Source of the DNA: Enoplolaimus lenunculus
Lineage: Eukaryota; Nematoda; Enoplea; Enoplida; Thoracostomopsidae
NCBI GenBank assembly: GCA_030248215.1
Contig: JASANG010002537.1
Coordinates: 1-64,000 of the forward strand
DNA length: 64,000 nucleotides
Direction: 5' to 3'
In this document: positions 45,421 to 57,000 of the stretch, in pieces
Numbering within the stretch: position 1 is the first letter of the stretch
Layout: each line of letters opens with the position of its first letter
Translations under genes and position numbers: made by a program
The notes under the pieces: model-generated
What the model was told of the DNA's origin: nothing
The model's database searches: none
What the model saw: the letters and a program-made list of their open reading frames with translations, nothing else

Positions 45421-45638
45421 GAGGTTTGTTCTGCCCCCAAGCAGCGTCATTGAGATTGACCATTATTCCAGAAATATATTGAAGCCCGCGAACAGGGGCA
45501 TATACCAGGGGAGGAATAGAAGGTATATATTAACTAATGGAATTTTTAGAGACAAGTAATAGAAGCTTTTTTTAACAGCTGTAAAAAATTCTGGACCTTA
45601 GAATTAAAAAATTGTTTAAAATGAAGTTATAAATCAGG

Positions 45639-45794
45639 CAGGTGCGGAGCAGCCACCCCCCATACTACCCATTTGGGTGGCCCCCACCCTAAATGGTTGA
45701 AACAAAACCTCCGAAGTTTTAAAAATGCGTCTGTCTTGTTGCTCGCTTCGCTCGCGAGTTCAGGGAGAGGACCCACTCGTCTGCTCCGGCCCTG
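45639..45794. mobile_element. hAT-like MITE, second copy
   Basis: Ends CAGGTGCGGAGCAG and CTGCTCCGGCCCTG. Flanks AAATCAGG and GAGTCAGG agree at 6 of 8. The inner part is in reverse to the copy at 35390-35575. Confidence 0.82.
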
Positions 45795-46048
45795 GAGTCA
45801 GGTAATACTTCAATCTGAGTAAACTGATAAAATTGTAGGAAGTATTAGGTATATAGAGTCACCTGTCGCTCAACAATAGCATTATGCGATTTTGTGTATA
45901 AATGGATGCTACTGCTTCGAACTGAATTGCTGCCAAGGATATGAATATTTTGCATGCAGGTTTTTAATGACCTTATTTTTCCAAGGTCATACATGTAATA
46001 AGCTTGCAAATATACACCAAAACTCTCACCGTCATGGTTGGGAAATGT

Positions 46049-46240
46049 GGCCCATGCAAAGATCAGAGGCGGAACGTTTTTATGCGGTACTGCAATAGAG
46101 TTAGCTTAAACTGAAACAATTTTTTTGCTTAGGCTTAGGTATAAGCGCATTCGTACACATAGCCTTTCGCTGAGGCTTAGGATTATGTTTAGGAATATGT
46201 TTATTCTACTGTTACGGCCCTTTTCTCTACATTTGCGGGG
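46049..46240 (-). mobile_element. Telomere-like MITE (family 1)
   Basis: GGCCCATGCAAAGATCAGAGG, TTTTTTTGCTTAGGCTTAGG, TTCTACTGTTACGGCCC in the usual order. Confidence 0.82.
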
Positions 46241-47589
46241 ACTGTCGCACCAATAAAAAATGAATTTGCAACAACGCAGAGGTCAATAATTTTACTCTTT
46301 CACTGGAGTCTAGGCGCATGCGGTCGTAATTATATCCAAATACCCCGAATAGCATTGTTCTACTTTTTGTTGTTTATTTTTATTTGCTACAGATGTGAAG
46401 TAGCGAACTTTATTCTGCCTTAATGAAATATAAACCACTCTCTAAAACAATTCATTCAAATTTAAACAACAAAGTCTCGTTCAAAGTTTCGTTGAAAAAC
46501 TAAATTTTTCATCACGACTCAGCAGCTTCGTGATCTAAAATACAGTTTTTTCCATTGTGCACTCGGTTAGCTTTATATCAGTTTTTTTGCCTCAAAAAAC
46601 GCTTGTGGTTGTAATATGATACACATGTGCATACATTTGTTACTACATTGATACTAAACTTGCAAGCAGGTTTAGAACAAACTATACGATTTAGACTTTT
46701 AAATAAAAGGCACATAAAACGGTTTATTACTCGCTGCAGGACAGGTTATCAACAGATCTTGAGATTTAGGCCGTTTTCAAGTTGATGTCATTTTAAGTTT
46801 AATGAGGTAAAGTTTTCTTTCAGGACAAATACTAGCAAAGTAGTCTTGTAGGTTATAGACTAATATTTAAGCCTGTGCTAAAAGTTTTAGACTTATCCGT
46901 TACGCCGAGAAAGGCTGATGTTTAGCGTCGCTCCTCAAACACCAACTTTCACCCTAATTTCGTATTCTTTTGAAAGTAAAGGTTGATTCTTACACTAATT
47001 CTTTGTCTTAGGATTAGGCTTAAGAATACGCTATACTGTTCCGCACCTGTTCTCTTTATTGGCCCAAATTGTTAAAGAACGTTACAATAAACCCTTTTGT
47101 CTTTATTGAACTGGTTTCGTTTTAAAGCTGGCTACACCAGACAGCGAAGTGATTTGAATACAGCTTGCACAGTAACAAATATCTTCCATAACTGCATACA
47201 CTTTACCTTGAATGTGACAAACCTGTTTGTAAAGCATGCACTATTTCGCAGTCTATCAAGTTGAATAAACTGCAGCAGACGATAGAACGTACATAGTAAT
47301 TTAGTGTAGAATTGATTTCATTTTAGCTTTTTTAGAGAAGGAACGTTGCTAACACTTCTAAGTACGGTTTGTGAAATAGCGTTTAATGTTCGTTCAGTTT
47401 TATGGCTTGTTAGTTTTATAATGCTTTTAGTAAAATATCGCTCTTGTATACTTTCGGCCACATTTACCGCTTAAAACACATGGAGTTGCGCCTCTGCCAT
47501 ATGTTAAATTGAGAAAAAGGATTATGCAAAGACTAAAGTCTAAATCAAAGCCGTCCCAAGCATAGATGAGGGTCGGACCGTTTCCCCGC
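46241..47589. other. No gene seen
   Basis: One family 1 scrap at 47005-47065 (GTCTTAGGATTAGGCTTAAG to TGGCCC). Otherwise AT-rich. Confidence 0.45.
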
Positions 47590-47800
47590 TATTGATAGAA
47601 AAAATTGGCGAGATTTCGTAAAAATAAGCGTAAAACTAACAGGTTTAACAATGCGTTGCAGATATTTGCTAAAATTTGCAAATTAAACATCATTTTAACT
47701 ACCTAATTTTGCCTCTCTTTCGGCTTTACCTCTAGCTCCGGCTCCGGCAAATTTTATTGAATCCGGCTTTGGTATTTTGCACTTCCGGTTACAGTTTGTA
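47590..47800. mobile_element. Partial MITE family 2
   Basis: AACAATGCGTTGCAGATATTTG, CTCTAGCTCCGGCTCCGGC and TTGCACTTCCGGTTACAG parallel 5110-5262 in the full copy. Confidence 0.7.
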
Positions 47801-49331
47801 TTGGCCGTTGTATTTGCAGATGTCTTTTGCGCTTTCACCTGTAAAGTAATATTTTTCAAATGCGCGAATTTTAGATCTTCGTTATTTTTTGTTTTCCAAT
47901 CGCTGTTGAAACCGGACCGGAATTGAAAAATTTAGCTATATTGAACTTTATTACTTAAACTGTCAGTACTTTGCAAAAATTTCAATTTTTTTTACATTTC
48001 CGGTCTTTAGTCATAAAGACCATCTGAAATTATCTTAAGACGTTATTAAACTATTGTTTTAAAGCGTCCGACGTAGTTTGCGAAACTGACTCGAATGGTG
48101 TTAAATTTTCTACGATTCAACGAAACTTCACAATTTATTGCATATATATACCTACCCGATTTGTTGACATTGCCAAAACAGTTGGCACAGAGTCCTTAGT
48201 TGTATACTATTGGAAACCGCTACGAGACAAAGAATTTGTTGAAAATTTTCGAACGAAACATCGATGTACAGTTTTAGAGTTGTGGTTGTTTTTAAAAATT
48301 TAACATATATTTGTTGTTAGACTCAAAAAATTTCTGATACCACGAGCAGCGCAAAAACAATATTTCTATGTCAAGTGATTCTTTCAACCAACTGAAACGC
48401 ATAAATTTGAAAAAATGGTATATATTTCAAAAACCACTGCGCGAACGCGTACTTCGTAGACGTGTAAACACTCGTGAAACTGAACAATATTTTTGCCGTA
48501 GGTGAATAATTTCTCATCGTTTGAGTATATTTTAAAGAGATGACCAACATAATTTCACCACTTATAAAGGGCATATATATTAGCAATAAGCAAAAAACAA
48601 CTTACGCATCCACCTATTGGTATGAAATATTTACTAGTCTACGGTTTCATATATCTGACATCGTTAAACCCTTTTTGCACGTGCAAGTTTTGTAGGGGAA
48701 CTTGCTGTTGCCGCTGGCAGGAGTAACGTGCAGCTGCAAGTATTTGCAGAGAAAAATATGTTTTTAAATCTATCCGCTCCATCAGAAATTATTTCTGGAT
48801 CCGCCAGTGTTTGGTTTGGATGTCGAGGGTTGAATACAGTCTTAATGCATGCCATCGTGTTAACTTGTCATCTAAGGCTCGTTCAGTCTTGGAGTAAGCG
48901 TAGTGCACAATACGTTAAAGTTTAGTTACGTTTTTGCCACACCAGTCTGAAAATCACTATAAAGTATCATGTCTAAATTCGTGTCATTTTTCGAATTGTT
49001 TTCGCGTCTTATATACAGGCACCATCCGCGTTACAAGTAAAGCAACAGGTTGTGTGCCTTGTTTTGTACATTTCCCCCTCAAGCTTAAGCTTAAGAATTT
49101 GTTTCAGCAAATGCTCTCCTTAACCTAAACCTAATCCTATACCACTGTACTGTGAATAGTTCGTGATTTCCTGGGCCTATCCAAATCACCAACTACGCGC
49201 TTTGAGTCCGCTTTTCAATGACGCTATTTCGCTCCGGTTCAGTAATGCAGTCGTTTCCCCCTTTTAATCATCCCAAACACCGTATGTTAAGGCATGCAAG
49301 TAAAACACAAGTATGACAAGATGCTTGACCC
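47801..49331. other. No gene seen
   Basis: AT-rich with a CCTAAACCTAATCCTA scrap at 49121. No supported frame. Confidence 0.45.
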
Positions 49332-49486
49332 GGACCGTAGCCAATGCGGGGCCAAGGGGGCTCAGCCCCGTTGGAATAATTCCGGCCCCACCTAGGATTT
49401 AAACCTTGCGTGTAAGTCATTCAAACCCTTGTATGCCACTCCTGAAAATGTTTTAGCCCCCTAGCAAGGCTAGCTGACTACGGGCC
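49332..49486 (-). mobile_element. GGCCCGTAGCCA repeat family copy, reverse
   Basis: GGACCGTAGCCAATGCGGGG at one end and the complement of GGCCCGTAGTCAGCTAGCC at the other are inverted. The interior CTTGTATGCCACTCCTGAAAA is the reverse of the 55087 copy. Confidence 0.8.
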
Positions 49487-50045
49487 TGGCTTGGCTACCA
49501 AACTTTTTCCTGGTAATGTACCGAAAGTTCCTTTGTTAGGTGTTTTCCACACGTTTACTACGATACCTTATTGATAATCCACTCTGTCACAAGCTCACAG
49601 CGTACAAAAACAATGCAAACCCAAAGTGACAACTAAACGCCCTGATCTCCACCCCAAATTACTACACAAACCCCAAAAATCCCCAGAAAACTAGCCAAAT
49701 CACATTGAGCTAGCGTGACATTTATTGAATTACTTTCCAATTGCCGAAGTCTTCCAAAGCTCAAAATACCAATCAAACAGTCCGATAAATCTCCAAATCC
49801 ACCTATTAGATTTCAAGAAAACGCAAAAAACAAATAGCGCAATTCATAGCTCGAAAAATATCAGAATGATTATGGAGGCTGGCTAGCCGAGCCTCCATGT
49901 ATGTTTGATTTGCATGTTTTTGAGTGGCTTTGGGAGTTACGGACACTCACCAAAGACAGTTTGTAGGCGCACATGTCATGATGACAAAGCCCTAGCTGTC
50001 ATTGTGCGCAACAATTGCCAATACTTACATGCAACACTAACCAAT
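49487..50045. other. No gene seen
   Basis: No conserved frame. Confidence 0.45.
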
Positions 50046-50106
50046 GGACACGCAAGGCCCAGGTATGGACACGCAAGGCCCAGGTATGGACACGCAAGGC
50101 CCAGGT
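50046..50106. repeat. 21-bp tandem repeat, three exact copies
   Basis: GGACACGCAAGGCCCAGGTA plus T, three times without change, so recent or still mutable. Confidence 0.92.
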
Positions 50107-50684
50107 AAGACCAACATTTCGGCACATCCACCATAACCTCAATTTTATAAGTTTAAGCCTTAAATCAACGCCTAAGCCCAACGTAAGTTCTGAGAGAGAC
50201 TACGTGGAGCCAGGGACTGACTCCCTTAAGGTGTAGTTTGGATTTGGTTTTTTGTTTTAGTGTTTTAGCTTTTAGTTTGAAATGTAATTAAAAGTGGCAC
50301 AGCCACAAACATGTACAAAATCGTCATTCTTCTCAAAAGAACGTAATTACTACGAAATAACGATGATTTCAATTTTTCCAGATTTTGTTTTCCTTTAAAT
50401 TTTAATGTAGCTATGTAATTTAGCTGACAAAAACAATGGTTGGAAGTGTACTGAGTAACAGGAGGATTGATAAGGCAAGCGCTTCTGGTTATACTTTTGG
50501 TTTACTTCCGTTGTAGTTTTAGTCACAAATACATCAAAACTGTGTAACACGCAGTAACGTCAAAGTCACCACAAATTTTAGGTTTGAAAATATTTTCAAC
50601 CGCTGTTGGTATACGTGGTTTAGCATATGTATGTGCACAGTGTGTGTAATGTAAAACACGTACTTACACGTGAATAATAATATC

Positions 50685-50870
50685 GGCCGTCTGGTGTATT
50701 TGATAGCGCGTTTGACTCGAGCAAGTGGTGCGAGGTTCGATTCCCGGCGTGGCAAAATGTTTCGGAGAAATTAAGGGGGAAACCATGTATATTCGTAGTA
50801 CTTGGAAGAACGTGGTCGTCCCGACTGTGCAGTTCTGACAACCTCCACAATTTTTCTTATATATTACCCG
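50685..50870 (+). mobile_element. tRNA-derived SINE-like element
   Basis: An internal RNA polymerase III promoter is visible: a box A-like TGGTGTATTTG at 50692-50702 and a perfect box B GGTTCGATTCC at 50734-50744, spaced as in a tRNA. The acceptor and T stems pair poorly, so it is not a working tRNA gene. About 115 bp of unrelated body (AGAAATTAAGGGGGAAACC ... CAACCTCCACAATTTTTC) follows, as in a SINE. Only one copy lies in the window. It sits just upstream of the first recognised cordon-bleu-like exon. Confidence 0.68.
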
Positions 50871-51035
50871 TTCTCGGTTGTTGGATTTTGGAAGGCAAGT
50901 AAATAACAGTGTAAGTTTCCATAGTTCCTGCGAATTTAAAGTCGATTTGAAATCGTTTAAGCATTTTCATGCCAGCAGAAAAAATTTAAAAACAATTTGA
51001 ATCCGCTAGGGTTTATTTTTTAATATTTATTTCAG

Positions 51036-54000
51036 CGTCAGCCATTGGAAATATCGAGGCCGATGGTTCTGAGTTCTTCGTTTACGGCTGGCATATTACA
51101 AGATGGCAATGTTTCAAATTCGAGTCAAGCTTCTGTTCAAGCGACGTCCCCTCGGCCGCGAAAGAAATACCGCGCACCCCCGCCTCCAAAGCATCTATCG
51201 AATACTGTGCTAAAATCTTCAACATCAGAGCTTTCTCTAGTAACGCATTTACCTAGCGACTGCTATTCTGTATTGCCGCAAACTGAAATAAATCTTGAAC
51301 CAGCAAACCCGAAAATAGCATCCAACAAAAATACCTTCATCTCTGAGAAAAATGAAAAGCTTTGGAAACCGGTTATGGCCCCTATTCCGGCTCCGAACCG
51401 TGAAAAAATCACGACCAATACGTTGCGGGTAACGCGTGAACAAAGTAGCGGTCTGGGCGGAACTACAAATTCCGAAGTAGTTGAGACAAGAGTTGTGGAA
51501 AATAGCGTTTCAACAAAATTTGTTCAGCATGGTCATCTGCAAGACAGACTTGCCCGAACGATGGAACCTAACAACAATATTACTACCAAACTCCTCGCCA
51601 CTGAATCTCACTCAAATAATAATAATTCCGATTCAAATATGTCCAAATCAAAACAACTGGATACAGATGTGTCGAAAACGTCATCCAATGAAAGTCGATT
51701 TTCAAAATCAAACTTTACGCCATTGGTTAATTTTTCAAAACCTTCCGCTCAGAAAAAAATACGAGCACCTCCTCCACCAATTGAAAACAAACAACAACAC
51801 ATGGATGCAACTCATAGCCAACCAATTAGATTACTAGCCGTCAAAGTTTCGCACTCAAATTCAGATGTCAAAACAGATATGAAAGATGCGAACTACAATG
51901 TGGGTAAGATCGACGTATAGTTTTGCAGTCAAAGTGTTGTGCAACAAAGCTTTAACTTTTTTGCCATATACAGTTCAAAGGATTCGAACACAGAACCCAC
52001 AACCAAAATGGTTAAACTAAATTTTCGTATTTTAGGCCAATATTAATTCGCAAAGTGAAACTGTTTCAAACAATAATTTTGCGTACTTGTTTACTTCCAC
52101 TTCCAACGTGAAGTCTCCCCACGCATACCGAACACCAAGTCTAAAACTAAAAATAAAGCTGAGACTAAAACCTAAACATGAGCCTAGGTCTAAGCACGTG
52201 ATAATCTAATAAAAATACTTAGGGGTGAACTTTCGCTTTCTATTACGTTGACACAATTAGGCTACAGAAAAAAGCTCAAAGAAACATTTGCCCGTATTCC
52301 TAACTATGTAACGCACCTATATATACTTGCAGTTGGTGGTCAAGTTTCAAACCAGGGAATCGTGAGGTTTAAAATTCTGCTCATTTTCGAATTTGATTTG
52401 CCCTATACATCTGCGTTAAACTGGAGTTTTTTTACTACGGTAGTACCATTGTTGGAAAATTCATTACTCATATTAATTTTTTCAATGCTCTGAAAGCAAG
52501 TTGGCTGTGTGTTTTTGAAGTCAAACTTTAAAAACCTGGGCAAGTTTTCTCTATCAATCACCTTCTAAAGCAGCAAAGGGCCACTTCAGAACAAATATTA
52601 CGGTGGAATTTATGTAGAAATATTAATGGAATTGCTATAATTCAAGTTATGAGTTTACAGGGACGGCAATATAAACTACCCGTTTTAAGTACTTGAATCT
52701 GATTTATTTAGCAGCGATTTACTTTTTGAAATTATTTCGCAATTGCAGAAACGCACGCATAGTTTAAAGTGTTTTCTGTAATTTGATTAGATAATTAGTT
52801 GCGTCGCAGTGAGAAAATTAATTTGAGGAAGCTTGCAAGTTGTAAAAGAATACAGTTTGTGTAAAGAATGTCTTGCGCGTTTGTGTAGTGCCCACCCTCA
52901 GGGGTGTTAGGCAATATATACCCCCTACCTAAAATCAAAAAGGATAATGATATGAAAAATGATTTTTTTGCGTTTTAGATCAACTTGCATCTCAGAGGTC
53001 ACGGTCCAAGAAAAGATCGGAACGTTTTTCTGCATTTAAAAATCAGGGGCGGAAAGTTTTTCTGATGGACGATGATAGAGTAATACTTGAGCTTTAGACT
53101 AATTTTTTGCTAGGTTTAGACTTAAGTATATATAAGCTCATTCATACACCTAAGTTTAGGCTTAGGTTAATTAATATGCTTATACTACTGTCACGGCCTT
53201 GTTCTATACATTGGTCTAGGTCACAAATATTTCTTCGGCGACTACGCATGTAATAAAATATTTAACATGAGAATATTTCCTCTCACCATTGAGTCTTGGT
53301 TACAGAAGCGGATCCGGAAAAAATAAAAATTCATATGTTGTGGTTCATGGTATTGCTAGGGAATATCCGATAAGAATGACTGTCACGGGGACCCAATGAA
53401 CCCCCAAAACTGAATCCGCCCCTGGAATACTCCCCTTACCCGCCCTTTAGCATCGTTTGAACTATCACTTGGTGCTACATAGGGAATTTGTTGGTGAAGC
53501 TTGTTTCGAAAATATAATATCTTCCAGGCTAAAGTTCATTCTACAGGATTGGTCATCGCAGCTAGCATGTCATATAACCATATGAGCTGTTTATAGTGTC
53601 GAAACCTATTTTTTCATTTTTTCTTCTTCTTTTTTAGTATTTAAGTTTTTACGCTAAACATTAATAAAATGCAGGATCATTTAAAAACGAGTAAAAATTG
53701 TGAAACGCAGTTTGCATTACACTTGAACCAACAACATGTATGGCAACAACACAGCAGAGTTGAGCTGCAAAGTTTATAAGCATCCCATATATAACATCGT
53801 TTATATATTTAGTCAGAAACACTTAAACACACATAATAGCTCGAAAATGAATAGAAATTGCAGTGTAAGACAGGTCGAATACGAAATAAGTAGGGAAACA
53901 TCAGACAACTTGTAGCAAAATGTATCTAATTGTGCGAAATATCTTTATGCACATAATTGACGTATATTAACTACCTTTTATATGTTTCAACGTGTTGCTT

Positions 54001-57000
54001 TTTGTGCGTTTAAAATTATTTTGGTTTAGCTTTACGTGAACGCTGCTCTCAAGCAATTGTATTTTAGAACAACTGGTAAAGGTTTGATTGAGCAAATGAA
54101 ATCATAAGCAAAACAAAATTTAAAATTAATATTTGAAGGTGAATTTTCGCTTGACTGGCGATATTCTCAATCTGCTTCATTGTATTATCAACTTTTATCT
54201 ACAAGTTTACCTATTAAAACTTGTGGCCAATGTACGGAACAAGCTGTAACAGTAGTATATATATATATGCGTAATCCTAAGCCTAAGCGTAAGAATGAGC
54301 TTAAGCCACGCTTAAGCGAAAGAATGAGTCTATGCGTACACTGCAGAAAATGGTGAGTCAAATTGGCTCTCTCCGAAATAGGCTTTTCCTGACTACACAA
54401 ACTGAGTCAAAATTCGACTCTACCACAGTCAAATTGAGTCGAATTTGACTCTGGCGGAGTTGAATTTTGACTCAATTTTGTGTAGTTCGGAAAAGCCCGT
54501 TTCGGAGAGAGTCGATTTGACTCACCACTTTTTGCAGTGTAACCCTAAGCCTAAGCCCAAGCAAAAACTTAGTGTAAAGCTTAAACTTACTGTATTGCAG
54601 TCCCGCGGAAAAACGTTCCGCCCCTGATCTTTGCATATACCTATGTCAAAGTTGTGAACAAATTTGAAAGTGTTCTTTTTTAATTTTTTGACTAGTGTTT
54701 TCGGCCAAAATTGCATTCGAATTCGTGTTTAATAAAAAACATATAGACGGATTATAATTGTGTGCATGAGTATGGGCAACATTTATGTGAACATAAAAAA
54801 ATTTTGCAGTACAATAGTTGATTGTCTTTGTCATTAAAGTCTTGAAATTTTGAAAATTAAAATCTAAAAAGTTTTCAATTGAAATTTTTTTAGCAGAAAA
54901 CCATTGTTTCAAATTTTATTGTTCGTTACAGCACCGATTATAGTATTTTATACAACACCGGGTGCCGGCGCAGCAAATGTAGATTTCAATGTTAACAAAA
55001 TACGTATTGTGCAATTCGACGTTTTCCTTCTTGTACTTTATTCTTGAGATTTTAAAAAAATCATATCAAAATGATTAGTGTTAACGTGGCCAGCTCACCT
55101 TGCTAGAAGGCTTACAATTTTTCAGGAGGGGCATACAAGCGTGTTCGTTAACTTACAAGCAAGGTTGCTATTTTCTAGTGAGGACAAATTTTTTCCCAGG
55201 CGGTGGGGCGCAGCCCCCATGCCCCTCTTTGCTACGGGCCAGAGTGTTAGGTTATCTTGTTATATTAATTGCGGAGTTGGACATAGTCAGAGGTCAACTT
55301 AGTTTTGTTATGGCATTTAGTTTCAATTATGTAAAAGTTTGTCGCTCAGTGACGAGCGCAGCTTGGTGTTAGAATTTAATTGGTTGTTTTGAAATACGCG
55401 AACATTTGTTACATAAGTTTTCGCTCGCCGTTAATGTTTATTTGGTTTACCACTCCAGTCGGATTAAATTCCTATTTATAATTAAATTTTGAATCCGAGC
55501 GATTGACAATCGACTTGCACACGGCAGTGGCGGATTCATAATTTTCTGATTGAAAAATTAGTTATTGTGTTTCGTAAAGTTACAGTTTTGAAGTGCGTTT
55601 TTAGCGAAGATTTTCCATGCTTAAAGATTTATAAGCTTCAGCTGAACTATTTGCGTTGCAACATTTTTAACTCCACAGCGCCAGCGGTGCGATGCATCTC
55701 CCCCTGGATGTGCCGCTGTGTCGCGCGACAGCGCCAGCGGTGCGATGCATCCCCCAGCCATCCGCAGCACCAAAGGGACGAACCCCCCCCCCCCCCCCCC
55801 ACACCCCCCCCCCCCCCCCTGGATGTGCCGCTGTGTCGCGCGACAGCGCCAGCGGTGCGATGCATGTCCCCCTGGATGTGCTGTAGTGTCGCGGTGCAGC
55901 ACCAAAGGGACGGAGTGACCGCTGCTCCAAGTTTTCAAAACCAAAATTTTGTATTAAGGTCTAATGTTGCAGTTGTGTTAAACTTCGGTATTGTTTCGTT
56001 CCCAGGGTTCTTTTCTCTGTTTCGTATTGCGCCATCCACGTATGTTCCCGTCATTTTGGGATCCGCTGCTCCAGTCGAGAAGTTTTGAGTCAACTCGTTC
56101 GAAAACTGTAGTTAACGCTACTGATATTTTAGAAATGGTAGCACTACTTTGTCAATGAATAGTGCTGTTGTTTTCAGTCATCCTTATGAAAAAATGTTTG
56201 TTTGGGCGAAAACCACTTGTGGGCATAAAGTTTAAAATTGCGCTCGAGTTCTGAAGTTGGAAAATTTTCTGCACTTGGGCGTAATCAAATTTTTGAAAAA
56301 CGAGGGGTTACTTTTTAGGAAAACGTGACGTTACTTTCTACGAAATTTTCGAACGGAATTTCTTGTGCTACAAACTGAAACAGTATCTAAAACACTTTAC
56401 AAAATTCCTAAAAGGGGATTAACCATCAATGCTACCACGGTGCCTATACGCTCTAGTTTGTGTTATTTTTTAAACTTATTTCACTCATTACTTATGAAAA
56501 TTAGTCAAAAGCTTATAAGTGGGCAGGTTTAAAGTTACTTTTTGTTGTATTATTGCACCATAACATTGATAAACGAAATAATATCAAACAATTCAAGGCT
56601 TCAAACAAAAATAGGACATAAAATTTGTTAATTTCAGAATAATCACCGAAGACTAGTGATAACAAATGTGGCCCAACGGAAATTAGAAACCATACTGTTT
56701 CGACGCCCTCGCTTGAAACTGACCATACTTCAACATATATAACTCCTACCTCAGACGTGCCCATCTTTCTAACCACATTAGCCTCTACCAAGCAAGCTAC
56801 CACCTATTCAACTATTAATAATTCTAACATACATTTTTTAAAACAACACAACAAGTTTTCTGTTTCATCTTCTGTTTTCGTTTCAGCCAATAAACACGCG
56901 GCTCAGCCTTGCAAACCGACACGGTTGTCGACTTTTAGTCCTGGACCAATAACTCAAAACGTTCAACGGGTCGCATTAGCCTTACAGGCATCCAGTAGTT

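Noticed and set aside
50685-50756. Functional tRNA gene
   Set aside because: Box A and B are present but the acceptor and T stems do not pair well and a SINE-like body follows.
56757-56886. Start of the second WH2-gene exon at the upstream ATG (56757)
   Set aside because: A strong acceptor TTTCGTTTCAG at 56886 matches the phase left by the exon ending at 51903. The upstream Thr/Ser-rich stretch is probably intron, though alternative use is not excluded.
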